A DNA stretch of 64,000 nucleotides from Bin5 sp965218625. Lineage in GTDB: Bacteria; Chloroflexota; Anaerolineae; Caldilineales; Caldilineaceae. The translations under genes and the position numbers were made by a program. The stretch spans positions 956,959 to 1,020,958 of the forward strand of contig CBDCLG010000020.1 in the NCBI GenBank assembly GCA_965218625.1. Direction: 5' to 3'. The notes under the pieces are model-generated. The model made no database searches, had not been told where the DNA came from, and was given only the letters and a program-made list of their open reading frames with translations. This document shows positions 10,041-18,414 of the stretch, piece by piece (position 1 is the first letter of the stretch; every line of letters starts with the position of its first letter).

Positions 10041-12593
10041 ATGACGCGCGTCACACCGGCCGACCTGACGCGGTTTGCCGGGTCTCCACCCACAACGGCG
10101 CTGCTGAAATCCCTCGCCTACCTGGAGGGACTTCCCTTTGACGAGGTCGCCGGACTGCTGCAGTCGAACTCGCTGGTCGTCGACTTTGGCGCCGGCGACG
10201 AACTGACGCGGCAGGATGATGCGGCCGAGTTCCTCTTTTTCGTCCTCAGCGGGACGGTGCGCGTCTTGAGACGCGACGTCGACGCCAACGGCTCCGGCAA
10301 CGAGGAGAGGCTCGGCCGGCTTGTCGGCGCGGGCGGCATCATCGGCCGCTATGAACTGACGTTCAGCCTCAAATATATCAGCACTGCGACGGCGGAAGAC
10401 GGGGTGACAGCGCTGTGCGTCGCCCGCTCGACGCTGGAGCAGCTGCTTTACCGCTATCCCTCGGCCCATCAGCAGACCGCGTACCAGGCAATCGTCAACC
10501 GTCTGCGCACGATGCCGCTGCTGGCCGACGTCGATATGGTCATCTTGGGGTTCCTGGCCGAGGAGATCGGGAGCCGGAAGGCGCCGGCAGGCACCGTCCT
10601 TTACACGCAGAACGAGGCGCCCGATTCGCTTTTCCTGATCGCCGAGGGGCAGGTCGAGCTCTATCATCCGCGGCGAACGGACAACAAGCTGTGGCTGGGA
10701 ACGGGGAACTCGTTCGGCTTCCCCGGCAGCGTGGGCTCGATCCACAACGCGCCGGCGGACAAATACGGCCACTGGGCCGAGACCAAGACAGAGACGACGG
10801 TCTTTGAAGTGCCTTGGCGCACGATGCGGCAGGTGGGGCGGCGCTTCCCGCTGGCAATCGACCCCGAGATCCAGCTGCTTCCGGCCAAGACGATCAGCGC
10901 CATTTCCATTTTCGCGGGGCTGACGCCGCAGGAACAGATCCAGCTGACCGGCTTCTGCAGCTTCCACCGCATCCCGCAGTTCCATCCGATCATGCAGCAG
11001 GGGGACAGCGGCGACAGCATGTGGGTCCTGCTCGAAAACAGCCGGGCGGTGATGAGCGCGCTGGACGAGGAGAATCGCGCGCTGCCGCGCGCGCCGGTGC
11101 GCGGCGTTTTCTCCTTTAACGAGAGCGCGCTGCTGTCTCCCAATCATATTGAACTGACGGTTGAATCGGAGCCGGGCAGCCTGTGGCTGCGGTTGCACCG
11201 GGAGGATTTCAGACGCTTCGGGCAGATCTGCGGCCAGGAGGTCCTGGACAAAGTCGTGGCCCGGCTGCCCGAAGAGGCGGAGGATGCCGAGCAGCAGCAG
11301 CGCCAGGACTACAGGTGGCTGCGCAAAGGCGAGCTACTGGTCAGCCTGCATTTGCGGCACTGGCTGGCGCTGCTGGGGAAATCGCAGGTAACCCTCGTAG
11401 CCCTCCTCGCGGGCGCGGGTCTGACGTGGCTTTTGACTGCCTTTGGCATCGCGTTTTGGATCCCCCTGAGCTTCAGCGCGTTGCTGGTCGGCCTGGGGTT
11501 TATCTGGGGCGTCCTCAACTATCTGAACGATTTTTTTCTCGTCACCAACCGGCGCGTGATTCAGCAGGAGAAGGTGATCTTTTTCAGCGAACAGCGGCGC
11601 GAGGCGCTGCTGGAACAGATCCAACGCGTGGACGTGTCGACGACCTTCTGGGGCAATCTGCTCAACTACGGCAGCCTGTCGGTCTATACCGCCGGCACGA
11701 CGGGCTCGATTGATTTCGACTTTGTTGGCGCGGCCGACGAATTGCGGGCCGCGATCTTCCATCAGCGCAGCCTGCGGCAACAGCGGTCGAGCGCCGAAAA
11801 CAAGCTGGATATTCAGAACGCGCTGGAGAAGCGGTTGGGCCTGACCGTTGACCTGCCGAGCCGGGTACGGAGCGACGAGCCGCCGCCGGTTGGGGACAGT
11901 TCGACGGAAGGCCTGGGTCTGTGGGAAAGAGTGTGGGAAAGAGTGTGGGAAAGAGTGCGGCAGATGGCCAAAGTAGACAGTGCCCTCGACTGGGAATCGA
12001 CGGAGCGGGTGGTGTGGCACAAGCACTGGTGGGTGCTTTTTGTCCAGGTCGCGCTGCCCGGCCTGCTGCTACTGTTCGAAATCCTGCTTTTGTCGGGCGG
12101 GCTTGCGCCGGCCGCGCTGCTGGAGCGGCTCCAGTCGAGCGTGGGCGCGACGACTCTGCTGGTTTCGGGCGGCGGGGTGATGCTGGCGACGCTGGGCTGG
12201 ATCGCCTGGGCTGTGGCCGACTGGTGGAATGACACCTACACAGTCACGGCGGACAGGATCATCGACATTGAGAAGCTGCCGCTTTTTCTCAGCGAACAAC
12301 GCCGCGAGGCGCAACTCAGCGACATTCAGGACATCAGCCTGGAGATGAATTCACCGCTGAAAATGATGCTCAACTTCGGCAATATCATCGTGCAGACGGC
12401 GGCCGGTGAGGGCGCGTTCACATTCGATCACGTGCCCAATCCCAGAAACGTCAAGGAGGAGATCACGCGGCGGATGATCGTCTGGCGGCGGGAGGATGAA
12501 CGGCGCAAGGCCCACGACCGCAGCAAGGACCTGCCCGACTGGTTCGAGATGTACAACCGGCTGGAGATGGGGCAGACGAGGAACGAAGAATGA
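10041..12593 (+). CDS. Membrane protein with tandem cNMP-binding-like and two PH-like (bPH_2/DUF304) domains
   Basis: The 850-residue product appears to combine three cyclic-nucleotide-binding-like beta-roll regions (about 30-140, 155-265 and 285-400), a transmembrane pair (about 445-492), a first bPH_2-like domain (about 495-575, FFLVTNRRVIQQEK), a linker with WERV repeats (628-639), a second transmembrane pair (about 664-725) and a second bPH_2-like domain (about 728-810, TYTVTADRIIDIEK). The two PH parts share SEQRREA. The start ATG directly follows the uvrC stop, with AAGGAG nine bases upstream, so it is probably co-transcribed with uvrC. The first and third beta-rolls are divergent and ligand binding is unproven. 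It may sense a ligand at the cytoplasmic face of the membrane. Confidence 0.75.
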   Translation: MTRVTPADLTRFAGSPPTTALLKSLAYLEGLPFDEVAGLLQSNSLVVDFGAGDELTRQDDAAEFLFFVLSGTVRVLRRDVDANGSGNEERLGRLVGAGGIIGRYELTFSLKYISTATAEDGVTALCVARSTLEQLLYRYPSAHQQTAYQAIVNRLRTMPLLADVDMVILGFLAEEIGSRKAPAGTVLYTQNEAPDSLFLIAEGQVELYHPRRTDNKLWLGTGNSFGFPGSVGSIHNAPADKYGHWAETKTETTVFEVPWRTMRQVGRRFPLAIDPEIQLLPAKTISAISIFAGLTPQEQIQLTGFCSFHRIPQFHPIMQQGDSGDSMWVLLENSRAVMSALDEENRALPRAPVRGVFSFNESALLSPNHIELTVESEPGSLWLRLHREDFRRFGQICGQEVLDKVVARLPEEAEDAEQQQRQDYRWLRKGELLVSLHLRHWLALLGKSQVTLVALLAGAGLTWLLTAFGIAFWIPLSFSALLVGLGFIWGVLNYLNDFFLVTNRRVIQQEKVIFFSEQRREALLEQIQRVDVSTTFWGNLLNYGSLSVYTAGTTGSIDFDFVGAADELRAAIFHQRSLRQQRSSAENKLDIQNALEKRLGLTVDLPSRVRSDEPPPVGDSSTEGLGLWERVWERVWERVRQMAKVDSALDWESTERVVWHKHWWVLFVQVALPGLLLLFEILLLSGGLAPAALLERLQSSVGATTLLVSGGGVMLATLGWIAWAVADWWNDTYTVTADRIIDIEKLPLFLSEQRREAQLSDIQDISLEMNSPLKMMLNFGNIIVQTAAGEGAFTFDHVPNPRNVKEEITRRMIVWRREDERRKAHDRSKDLPDWFEMYNRLEMGQTRNEE
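11922..11957 (+). repeat. Three perfect 12-bp tandem repeats inside the cNMP/PH gene
   Basis: The unit tgggaaagagtg occurs three times in a row and encodes repeated W-E-R-V at residues 628-639, in the linker between the two membrane/PH modules. Being a multiple of three, copy-number changes would keep frame. Confidence 0.95.
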
Positions 12594-12633
12594 AGGAAAG
12601 GAGCGCAGGCCCGAATTACAGGCCGAGCGCAGT

Positions 12634-13428
12634 TCAGCTGCCGAACGTCAGGCGGTCAATCAGACGGCGCGGCAACTCGGCGGCACGCATCTGGCTTTGC
12701 GTCAGATCGATTGGATAGGCCACGCGGCACTGTTCCCAGGTGAGGGCTTCCAGGTCCAGCAAAGCGTAAGCGGCCCTTGGATCATTGTCGCGCGGCTGCC
12801 CGACGCTGCCCGGGTTGAGGATCAGTCGCTGCAGCTCGGACAACTCCAGCCGCACACATTGCCCCTCGTAGGGCCGGAGATAGTCAACAGTCACGGGAAC
12901 GCCGTTGCGCCGACCGCGCCTCGAATAAATCTTCCTCAGCTGCCAGTGAAAGATGGCCGGCCTGTGGGTGTGGCCCACCAGGCACATTTTGGTCTCGAAA
13001 TGGGCGAAATTCTCGAGCGCGACCTCCGGTGATTGAATGTATTCCGAGACCGGTTCGCGCGGGCTGGCGTGCGTGACAAGGATACCGTCGGCGCCTTCGG
13101 GTTCGAGCGGCACTGCCGGCAGACCGGTGAGGTAGCTGTGACTCTTCTTGCTCAGCTGGCCCTGGGTCCACTCAACTGCCGCGCGCGCGAGGGGATTGAA
13201 ATGGCCGATATCGAGATCGGGATGCCCTAACACTGCCCAATCGTGGTTGCCGACGACGCACAGGTCGGCCTCGGCCTCGACGAGATCGACACACTCATTC
13301 GGCGCCGGGCCATAGCCGACAACGTCGCCCAGACACCAGATCGTATCGTAACGGCCGGCAGCATCGGACATGACCGTTTCGAGGGCGACAAAGTTGGCGT
13401 GAATGTCAGAAATTATCAATACGCGCAT
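12634..13428 (-). CDS. Metallophosphoesterase (YfcE/calcineurin-like)
   Basis: The 264-residue protein has all the metal-binding motifs of the calcineurin-like fold: SDIH with D8 and H10, GDVVGYGP with D35, GNHD with N61 and H62, THAS with H120, and GHTH with H153 and H155. GDVVGYGP is typical of a subgroup annotated as phosphodiesterases or protein phosphatases. The substrate cannot be told. It converges on the cNMP/PH gene. A promoter ends six bases before its ATG. Confidence 0.88.
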   Translation of the reverse strand: MRVLIISDIHANFVALETVMSDAAGRYDTIWCLGDVVGYGPAPNECVDLVEAEADLCVVGNHDWAVLGHPDLDIGHFNPLARAAVEWTQGQLSKKSHSYLTGLPAVPLEPEGADGILVTHASPREPVSEYIQSPEVALENFAHFETKMCLVGHTHRPAIFHWQLRKIYSRRGRRNGVPVTVDYLRPYEGQCVRLELSELQRLILNPGSVGQPRDNDPRAAYALLDLEALTWEQCRVAYPIDLTQSQMRAAELPRRLIDRLTFGS

Positions 13429-13434
13429 ATTCCC

Positions 13435-13463
13435 ATCTTATCACAGTGGGGATTTCACCTCAA
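13435..13463 (-). promoter_or_regulatory. Promoter of the metallophosphoesterase, leaderless type
   Basis: On the minus strand TTGAGG (13458-13463), a 17-base spacer and TAAGAT (13435-13440) precede the ATG at 13428 by six bases, so transcription should begin at or next to the start codon. Confidence 0.6.
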
Positions 13464-13549
13464 AAGGTATAGACATATTTGTCTGAATGTGCTTGTATGG
13501 ATGTAGACTTGAGAACCTGCGACGCACTGATTGTGAGAGATTTGCTGCA

Positions 13550-14416
13550 ATGACCGAAGCCGCCGGAAGCGGATTTCATCGCATCGGCATTCTGCATCAC
13601 CCGCGCAAACCGGACTCGCTGGAACTGGCCGGGCAGATGGAGCGGTTCCTGCGGCGCGCGGGCGTGGATGAAACGTGGCTTCACTCCGCCTGGGACGCCG
13701 ACGTAATCAAGGCCAGGCTACCCGACGTTGACCTGTTGATCACGCTCGGCGGGGACGGCACGATGCTGCGCGCGGCGCGACTTGGCGCGGCCTACAACGT
13801 ACCGATGTTGGGCGTGAAGATGGGGCGCCTCGGTTTTCTGGCTGAAATTTTTCCCCAGGACTGGCGCACGCCCCTGGAGCAGCTTCTGCGCGGCGACTAC
13901 TGGATCGAAGAGCGGCTCATGGTGAGGGCGCTGGTGGAGAAAGCGGCCGCCAACGGCGGCGCGCGTGCGGTGCGTTGCTCTTTTGACGCGCTCAACGATG
14001 TCGTCCTCAGCCGCGGCAGCCTCGCCCGCATCGTGCGCGTAAGCGCCAACCTGGACGGCGGCTATCTGACGACCTACACCTGCGACGGGCTGATCGTCAG
14101 CACAGCAACCGGCAGCACCGCCTACGCCCTGGCCGCAGGCGGCCCGATCCTGCCGCCAGAGCTGCGCAACATCCTCGTGATCCCGGTCGCCGCCCACATG
14201 AGCATGGACCGGGCGGTGGTGCTCTCGGAAGGCACCGAAGTGCGGCTGCGCGTCTACAGCGACCACTCGGCGATGCTGACCGTGGACGGCCAGTTTGAAG
14301 TTGAAGTCGATGACTCGGACGAAATCGTCGTCGACAGCAGCCCGTACCAGGCCCGCTTTGTCCGCCTGCGGCCGCGCAGCTATTTCTATCAGACGCTGAT
14401 GGACAAGCTGAAATGA
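13550..14416 (+). CDS. nadK: NAD kinase
   Basis: The enzyme phosphorylates NAD to NADP. The 288-residue product has the diacylglycerol-kinase-like LLITLGGDGTMLRAAR motif (GGDG at 67-70), ALNDVVLSRG and the STATGSTAYALAAGGPI signature that shapes the active site. The frame is open back to 13487, but the ATG at 13550 gives the usual family start. No clear ribosome binding site precedes either. It is divergent from the metallophosphoesterase. Confidence 0.95.
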   Translation: MTEAAGSGFHRIGILHHPRKPDSLELAGQMERFLRRAGVDETWLHSAWDADVIKARLPDVDLLITLGGDGTMLRAARLGAAYNVPMLGVKMGRLGFLAEIFPQDWRTPLEQLLRGDYWIEERLMVRALVEKAAANGGARAVRCSFDALNDVVLSRGSLARIVRVSANLDGGYLTTYTCDGLIVSTATGSTAYALAAGGPILPPELRNILVIPVAAHMSMDRAVVLSEGTEVRLRVYSDHSAMLTVDGQFEVEVDDSDEIVVDSSPYQARFVRLRPRSYFYQTLMDKLK

Positions 14417-14483
14417 AGGCGGCGCCGTGCAGCGGCCGCGTCCACCTGCGGCGCGGCGCTCGGGTCGTAGAAGGCGAAATCTG

Positions 14484-15248
14484 ATGAGAGACGAATCCAG
14501 TCAACCCGCCAAGGAGCATTATCGTACTCTTGACGTGCCGGAAGAGGCCGCGCAGGAGGAGGTTGAGCGGCAGTATGAGCGACTGCTCAATCTCTACCGG
14601 CCGGAACTGCTCGAGTCGGCCGAGGACCGGGCCTACGCCGAGCAGAAGCTGGCCGCTGTTGAAGAGGCGTACGCTGTCCTCGGCGATCCGGCGCGGCGCG
14701 CCATCTACGACGGCAAGCCGGCCCCGCTGGCGGTTGGCAGCGACGGCGAACCGGAAAGCCTGACCTGCGCCAACCACCCGGACCGGGAGACGCTGCTGCG
14801 CTGCAACAAGTGCGGCAACCCGATCTGCATGGAGTGCGCGGTGCGGACGCCGGTCGGCTACCGTTGCACCAACTGCGTGCGGGAACAGCAGAACATCTAC
14901 TTCAATGCCCTGGGCCGGGACAACATCGTCGCCCTGGCGGTGGGATTCATCGTATCGCTGATCGGCGCGCCGATCATTGGTTTTCTTCTGAGCAGCATCG
15001 GCTTCTTCGGCTTCGTCATCGCCTTCATCGCCGGGTCCGGCGCGGGGACGCTGTTGGCCCGCGTTATTCGCGGCGCGGTGGGCAACCGCCGCGGGCGCAA
15101 GCTGCCGCACTTTGCCATCGCGGGCACGCTGCTGAGCGTGGCGCCGTGGGCGATCTTCTTCCTCGTCTTCGGAGGCTGGCGAAGTTTTGTGATGATGCTC
15201 ATCTTCGCCGGCCTGGTGATCGCGTCGGCCTTTCCCCAGCTGCGGTAA
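14484..15248 (+). CDS. J-domain-like, B-box zinc-finger membrane protein
   Basis: The 254-residue protein begins with a DnaJ-like helical region (about 10-76, EHYRTLDVPEEAAQEEVERQ and ending AVLGDPARRAIYDGK). The HPD tripeptide that activates Hsp70 is replaced by R-P-E (39-41), so it probably does not stimulate DnaK. A zinc-binding cluster follows (C95, H98, C107, C110, C115, C118, C128, C131), then three or four membrane segments (148-250). GAAGG lies nine bases upstream of the ATG. It may be in an operon with nadK, 67 bases away. Function unknown. Confidence 0.78.
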   Translation: MRDESSQPAKEHYRTLDVPEEAAQEEVERQYERLLNLYRPELLESAEDRAYAEQKLAAVEEAYAVLGDPARRAIYDGKPAPLAVGSDGEPESLTCANHPDRETLLRCNKCGNPICMECAVRTPVGYRCTNCVREQQNIYFNALGRDNIVALAVGFIVSLIGAPIIGFLLSSIGFFGFVIAFIAGSGAGTLLARVIRGAVGNRRGRKLPHFAIAGTLLSVAPWAIFFLVFGGWRSFVMMLIFAGLVIASAFPQLR

Positions 15249-15355
15249 AGCCTCAAAACGGTCTGTCACCGGCCACCGCCTTGCTGGGCGCGGCGTCAAA
15301 AAGAGAAGACCCATCCCTGAGGGACCGGGCGCATCGGCGCGATGACGGCATCTCA

Positions 15356-16609
15356 TCAGCCGGGCTGCAGTGTACCCACCTCGACCGGAGAAATCTCAGC
15401 TCGCCGCCGCGACGCTTGCAGGCCCGACTGGACTCGACGCCGTCCGCCCTTGCATTCGCCGAACACCAGGATGGCGAGCGCGGCGCTGGCGTTGCCCGCC
15501 AGAATCCAGGCCAGTAGTTGCGTGCCGCTCAGCCCGGATGCCGTCCGCTCCACGCTCTCCGGCAGGTTGGCCGGCGGCTCGCCGCCGACTGCCAGCGGTC
15601 TGCGGCTGGCGGTCGTCAGGACGTAAACCGCGCCGGTATTGCCGGTGACCGGCAACAGTTCCGCGGCGTGAAGATCATCCAGCTCGGCCAGGGTTGACCA
15701 GTGGGCGCCGCCGTCGGTACTGATCGACACGCGGCTGGACGGAAGGTGAAGATCAGCCGAATCGGTGCGTACGGTCCCGGCGTAAACCACCTGCGGCTGG
15801 GCGGCATCGACAACCAAGTCGCTGATCGCAAGCCGGCCGTCACTGTTGTTTTGCGGCGCCTGACCGCTCGACCGCCACGCGACGCCATCCCGGCTCATAA
15901 CGACGCCGGCGCCCGCGGTGCCCACGAAGACGGTCGGCGGCGACGTGTCGGCGATGTCGACCGCGGTCGGCAGAGCCGGCAGGCTGTCGACGGCCACCCA
16001 GCGCAGTCCGAATGCCTCGGCCCGGTACAGTTTGCTCAGCGTGCGCACGAATGCCAACCCGGCGCCCGTGCTGTCTGCGGCGATCTCCTGTACCGGCTCT
16101 TCCAACAGGAGATGACCGCTGGCTATCAGTCCTCCTCTACCGCCGGCGCCCAGGTCCCGCAGCCGGAAGACGCCATCGCTATCGGTGCCGACGTAGAGCA
16201 GCCGGTTGGCCGCGTCGATGGCGAGCGCGGTGACGCCGCCAATCGCCGCCGTATCCATGGGGACCTCAGTCCAGCTCTGCCCGGCGTTGCGCGAGATGTA
16301 GACGCTCAGCTTGTTGGCCGCGCCGATGAATACCGTGTCCGGATCGGCCCGGTCCACGGTGACGGCGTTCACCACGACGCCGGGCGGCGCGGCGACCAGC
16401 TCCCAGACAGAGCCGCTCCCGCCATAGAGGCGGCCGCCGTCCACCGCGTAACTGCGCGCGTCCACGCGGTGGGCGGCCGCATACGCGCGCACGTTCTCCA
16501 GCGCGGTGAGGGGGACCCAGTTCGGCTCGGCGCTGACGGCTGCGCCGACCGACGCAACCAAGGTCAGCAGCAGCAGCGTCGTACCTGTCAGCAGAAATCT
16601 TAAGATCAT
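15356..16609 (-). CDS. Secreted BNR/sialidase-type beta-propeller protein, C-terminally anchored
   Basis: The 417-residue product has a signal peptide (MILRFLLTGTTLLLLTLVAS) and several BNR-like Asp-box units (ISRNAGQSWTEV, MSRDGVAWRSS, ISTDGGAHWSTL) spaced as in WD/BNR propellers, then a membrane segment near the C-terminus (about 373-395) and a basic tail. GGAGG seven bases upstream supports the ATG at 16609 over one seven codons earlier. Catalytic residues of sialidases were not seen, so it is more likely a binding or surface protein. Confidence 0.75.
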   Translation of the reverse strand: MILRFLLTGTTLLLLTLVASVGAAVSAEPNWVPLTALENVRAYAAAHRVDARSYAVDGGRLYGGSGSVWELVAAPPGVVVNAVTVDRADPDTVFIGAANKLSVYISRNAGQSWTEVPMDTAAIGGVTALAIDAANRLLYVGTDSDGVFRLRDLGAGGRGGLIASGHLLLEEPVQEIAADSTGAGLAFVRTLSKLYRAEAFGLRWVAVDSLPALPTAVDIADTSPPTVFVGTAGAGVVMSRDGVAWRSSGQAPQNNSDGRLAISDLVVDAAQPQVVYAGTVRTDSADLHLPSSRVSISTDGGAHWSTLAELDDLHAAELLPVTGNTGAVYVLTTASRRPLAVGGEPPANLPESVERTASGLSGTQLLAWILAGNASAALAILVFGECKGGRRRVQSGLQASRRRAEISPVEVGTLQPG

Positions 16610-17081
16610 GGCGAATCCTCCTAGGCACACAGTTCAAACTGTCGATGCCATGATTCTACAGCTGCCGGAAGCATCTTTCCGGCCATCATTCGGAACGTTT
16701 TCGGACCGTTTTGCAACGGTCGCATCGTCCGCACCCCCTGAACCTGCTGCCGCCGCCCCATTTCCTTCTTCGTATTCCAACTCGTGTTATACTTGCCGGC
16801 ATGAAGGACACGCCGGGGCTGCAAGACGGCCCGCTGCTGACAATTGAGCAGTTGGCAAAGGGCGACAGGCCTCTGCAAGGTTGCGCCGCAAACGCATGCC
16901 GGTGACAGGCCGGCCGCTCCGAGACGCCGGCAGCAGACGCCTGCAACAGCCGCAAGTCCCAGAAGTTGTCTCCCGGCGTTTCAACTCTCAGCTCTTCGTA
17001 CCCGGCAGCCGCCCACGGGTCCGCTTGGCGCGGTTCCTTAGGCAGAAGAGCTGACCACCAACGACGGCCGTTCAGAGATCT
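16610..17081 (+). other. Intergenic region with a promoter and two short overlapping reading frames
   Basis: TGT-TATACT (16785-16793) is an extended -10 seven bases before an ATG at 16801 that opens a 34-codon frame (to 16905). A second frame, ATG 16896 to TGA 17054 (52 codons), has codon use like a real gene (SRRLQQPQVPEVVSRRFNSQ is part of its product). The two could be one small gene of about 84 residues broken by a frameshift, or leader peptides. ACGCCGG and CCGGCGT (about 16933 and 16974) can pair around a structured stretch. No gene is recognised. Confidence 0.35.
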
Positions 17082-18401
17082 ATGCAACTGACAGTACGCG
17101 GGCTGCTTCTGCTGGCGGCTACTGCCCTGTTTCTCGCTGCCGGCGCCTTCACGGGCTGGCTGGCCTGGCTTGGGCTGGCTTGGCTGATCGCAAGCGCTGC
17201 GCTCCTCCTGACCGACTGGCAACTGTCGCCGCGCCCGCAGGACTGGTCGGTTGAACGCAGTCACGACGAGCGCTTCTCACTGGCCGCGTGGAACCGCATC
17301 GAACTTCGGGTGCAGTTGGATGGCGCAGGGCGAGAACTCCCGGTCTGGCTGCGCGACGAAACGCCGCCACTGTTTCGCATCGCCGAGGAACAGCGGGTCC
17401 TGCGCGGAACGGTAGAGCCGGGTGAGGGCGCCGGCTGGGTCTACTATCTCCATCCGCCGCGGCGGGGAGACTATCGTTTCGGCGACCTGCACCTGCGCTG
17501 GGAGTCGGTCCTGGGGCTGCTGCGGCGGCAAACGACCATCGCCGCGGGCGCGGACGTGAAGGTCTACCCGAACCTGGCGGATGTAAAGAAGTACGACCTG
17601 CTCCTGCGCAAGAACCGCCTGTGGGAGATGGGGTTGCGCACTGTGCGCGTCCGGGGCAGGGGCACCGAATTCACACGGCTGAGGGAGTATCAGCCGGACG
17701 ACGAATACCGGTACATCAATTGGAAGGCGACGGCCAAGCGCGGCAGCCCGATCTCGACCGAGTTTGAGACCGAGCGGGCGCAAAACCTGGTGGCGCTGCT
17801 CGACGTGGGCCGTATGATGCGCAGCCCGGTCGGCGATGTGGCGAAGATGGACTATGCGATCAACGCGGTCCTGCTGCTGGCCTATGTGGCGGTGCAGAAA
17901 GGCGACCGCATGGGCGTGCTCACATTCGCTGACGATGTGCAGTCGTGGTTGCAGCCGCGCACGGACAAAGCTCAGTTCTACCGCATGCTGGAACTGCTGT
18001 ACAACGTACAGGGACAGCCGGTCGAGCCGGATTTTACCGGCGCGTTCGGCTATTTCGCCGCGCACCAGCGGCGGCATTCGCTGGCGCTCGTCTTCAGCGA
18101 CCTGACCGGAAGCGTAAGCAATGAAGCGCTGGTGGCGGGACTGCTGCGGTTGCGGCGGCAACATCTGCCGCTGCTGGTGACGATGCGCGATCCGACGGTG
18201 GAGGCGTTCGCGCGCCAGCGCGTCGCCGATGTGACCGGGTTGTACCGGCGCACGGTGTCGGAGACGCTGCTGCAGGAACGGGCGCTGGCGCTGGAGTCGT
18301 TGCGCAGCCGCGGGGTGTTGACGCTGGACGTGCCGGCAGACGAACTGAGCGTCGCGCTGATCGAGCGCTATCTTCAGATCAAGGCGCGGACACTGCTGTA
18401 G
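17082..18401 (+). CDS. DUF58 family membrane protein
   Basis: The 439-residue protein has two N-terminal membrane segments (about 5-45), a beta-rich region, the DUF58 signature RGRGTEFTRLREYQPDDEYR followed by INWKATAKRG (about 190-222), and a von Willebrand A-like C-terminal half. DUF58 proteins usually sit beside MoxR ATPases and are thought to act in complex assembly or envelope maintenance. No MoxR gene lies here, but SpoIIM and RDD proteins adjoin, a common grouping. It converges on the SpoIIM gene. Confidence 0.88.
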   Translation: MQLTVRGLLLLAATALFLAAGAFTGWLAWLGLAWLIASAALLLTDWQLSPRPQDWSVERSHDERFSLAAWNRIELRVQLDGAGRELPVWLRDETPPLFRIAEEQRVLRGTVEPGEGAGWVYYLHPPRRGDYRFGDLHLRWESVLGLLRRQTTIAAGADVKVYPNLADVKKYDLLLRKNRLWEMGLRTVRVRGRGTEFTRLREYQPDDEYRYINWKATAKRGSPISTEFETERAQNLVALLDVGRMMRSPVGDVAKMDYAINAVLLLAYVAVQKGDRMGVLTFADDVQSWLQPRTDKAQFYRMLELLYNVQGQPVEPDFTGAFGYFAAHQRRHSLALVFSDLTGSVSNEALVAGLLRLRRQHLPLLVTMRDPTVEAFARQRVADVTGLYRRTVSETLLQERALALESLRSRGVLTLDVPADELSVALIERYLQIKARTLL

Positions 18402-18414
18402 GAGAGCTTTCTGG

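Noticed and set aside
9672..11198. 508-codon minus-strand frame opposite uvrC and the cNMP/PH gene
   Set aside because: It spans two real genes in antisense and has no conserved motif.
13487..13549. Longer N-terminus for NAD kinase
   Set aside because: The extra residues are Cys/Arg-rich and unlike the family start; the ATG at 13550 gives the usual length.
16960..17045. T-box-like motif (GGAACCGCG on the minus strand) upstream of DUF58
   Set aside because: It lacks the GGTGG part and a terminator/antiterminator pair, and it faces away from the gene.
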